Assembly (NCBI GenBank): GCA_002839355.1
Contig: PGXW01000003.1
Span: 28,896 to 92,895, forward strand
DNA from: Spirochaetae bacterium HGW-Spirochaetae-2
GTDB lineage: Bacteria > Spirochaetota > Spirochaetia > Sphaerochaetales > Sphaerochaetaceae
Direction: 5' to 3'
DNA: 64,000 bases
Shown: positions 63,635 through 64,000 of the stretch, one piece after another
Layout: every line of letters begins with the position of its first letter
Position numbering within the stretch: position 1 is the first letter of the stretch
Notes under the pieces: model-generated
Database searches by the model: none
What the model saw: the letters and a program-made list of their open reading frames with translations, nothing else
What the model was told of the DNA's origin: nothing
Translations under genes and position numbers: made by a program

Positions 63635-64000
63635 CTTCTGTAATCTCCATTTATGCGGACATACTCGTACGACAAGTCACACCCCCATGCGGTAGCTTCT
63701 TCGGTTCCGTTTCCGACAGTTGCCGATACTTGGATGATCTTCTCCTGCAGGATCTTCTTGGCCAGCGCCTCGTCGAAGGCTATGGGAACACCTTTTTCCA
63801 TAACAGCGATCAAACCCGCCTTGCTGGCGTAGCTGATACTGACAGCCAAAGGATCGAAGGAGGCCCCCGAATACCCCATCGCACACAGCATCCGTCCCCA
63901 GTTGGCATCGGCTCCAAAGAATGCGGTCTTCACCAGATTGCTCGAAATGACCGATTTCGCCATGAGGCGGGCATCATCCTTGGTCCGGGCACCACTAACG
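63631..64000 (-). CDS. argJ: Arginine biosynthesis bifunctional protein ArgJ, C-terminal part (runs off the window)
   Basis: About 122 residues are visible; the 5' part lies beyond the right edge. The sequence KTAFFGADANWGRMLCAMGYSGASFDP and the C-terminal DLSYEYVRINGDYRS are characteristic of the ArgJ beta chain. ArgJ transfers the acetyl group from N-acetylornithine to glutamate (and, in bifunctional members, uses acetyl-CoA). The autocleavage Thr is outside the window. Confidence 0.95.
   Translation of the reverse strand, partial: VSGARTKDDARLMAKSVISSNLVKTAFFGADANWGRMLCAMGYSGASFDPLAVSISYASKAGLIAVMEKGVPIAFDEALAKKILQEKIIQVSATVGNGTEEATAWGCDLSYEYVRINGDYRS

Overview
The window is about 64 kb of tightly packed bacterial chromosome with roughly 53% GC, almost all of it protein-coding. 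I infer a fermentative spirochaete of the Sphaerochaeta/Treponema type. The reasons are the many periplasmic binding proteins whose signal peptides end in ...FAQG/AAG, the abundance of TRAP, TTT and sugar ABC uptake systems, YesM-like sensor kinases, and a full ilv-leu pathway beside a Na+-pump decarboxylase. There is no rRNA in the window to prove this. I found no rRNA, tRNA, CRISPR array, insertion sequence or prophage.

Layout. (1) 1-10.6 kb, acid-sugar uptake: two parallel TRAP cassettes on the minus strand, each with DctP, DctQ and DctM plus a zinc-type dehydrogenase, and one with an SDR at the window edge. Two tandem paralogous GntR/FCD regulators follow. The two dctP promoters share an A-tract and a TTGACAGGTG element, and both carry GTATAC-centred palindromes that look like GntR operators. 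(2) 10.6-18.7 kb: a TIM-barrel isomerase/epimerase and an Asp/Glu-type racemase, then a pdxA2-tctB-tctA-tctC operon. A PrpR-type sigma-54 activator gene lies just upstream, and the gap between holds a good -24/-12 promoter and a symmetric four-heptad enhancer. (3) 18.8-20.6 kb: an MFS transporter and a 74-residue XRE repressor. (4) 20.8-26.8 kb: a peptidoglycan-sugar operon (binding protein, two ABC permeases, MurQ etherase, MurK-like kinase) divergent from a MurR/RpiR regulator.

(5) 27.0-39.5 kb: one long branched-chain amino acid operon, ilvN-ilvC-leuA-cimA-leuC-leuD-leuB-ilvE-ilvD-ilvB. A promoter, a 67-codon leader ORF ending in a Leu/Ile/Val-rich stretch, and mutually exclusive stem-loops precede it, which is the architecture of a transcription attenuator. 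The operon should make Val, Leu and, through citramalate, Ile. A tandem repeat containing copies of the ilvB 3' end follows the last gene.

(6) 39.7-47.7 kb: a YesM/YesN-like two-component pair, a membrane polyferredoxin with an unknown partner, and a sugar ABC operon ending in a HAD phosphatase. (7) 47.7-53.4 kb: a DtxR/MntR regulator, a 41-residue OadG-like peptide and OadB, then a polar amino acid ABC transporter and a D-aminoacylase. (8) 53.5-64 kb: an FAD oxidoreductase, cardiolipin synthase, a TPR protein with a very acidic tail, QueH, a ZIP transporter, a DUF1893 protein, a patatin with a C-terminal outer-membrane barrel, and argD-argB-argJ, with argJ cut by the window edge.

The regulatory sequences are the most striking material: the ilv attenuator, the sigma-54 promoter with its enhancer, and the duplicated TRAP promoters. 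I see no wholly unknown multi-gene system. Start codons were moved from the longest ORF wherever a clear Shine-Dalgarno or a family alignment supported a shorter gene.
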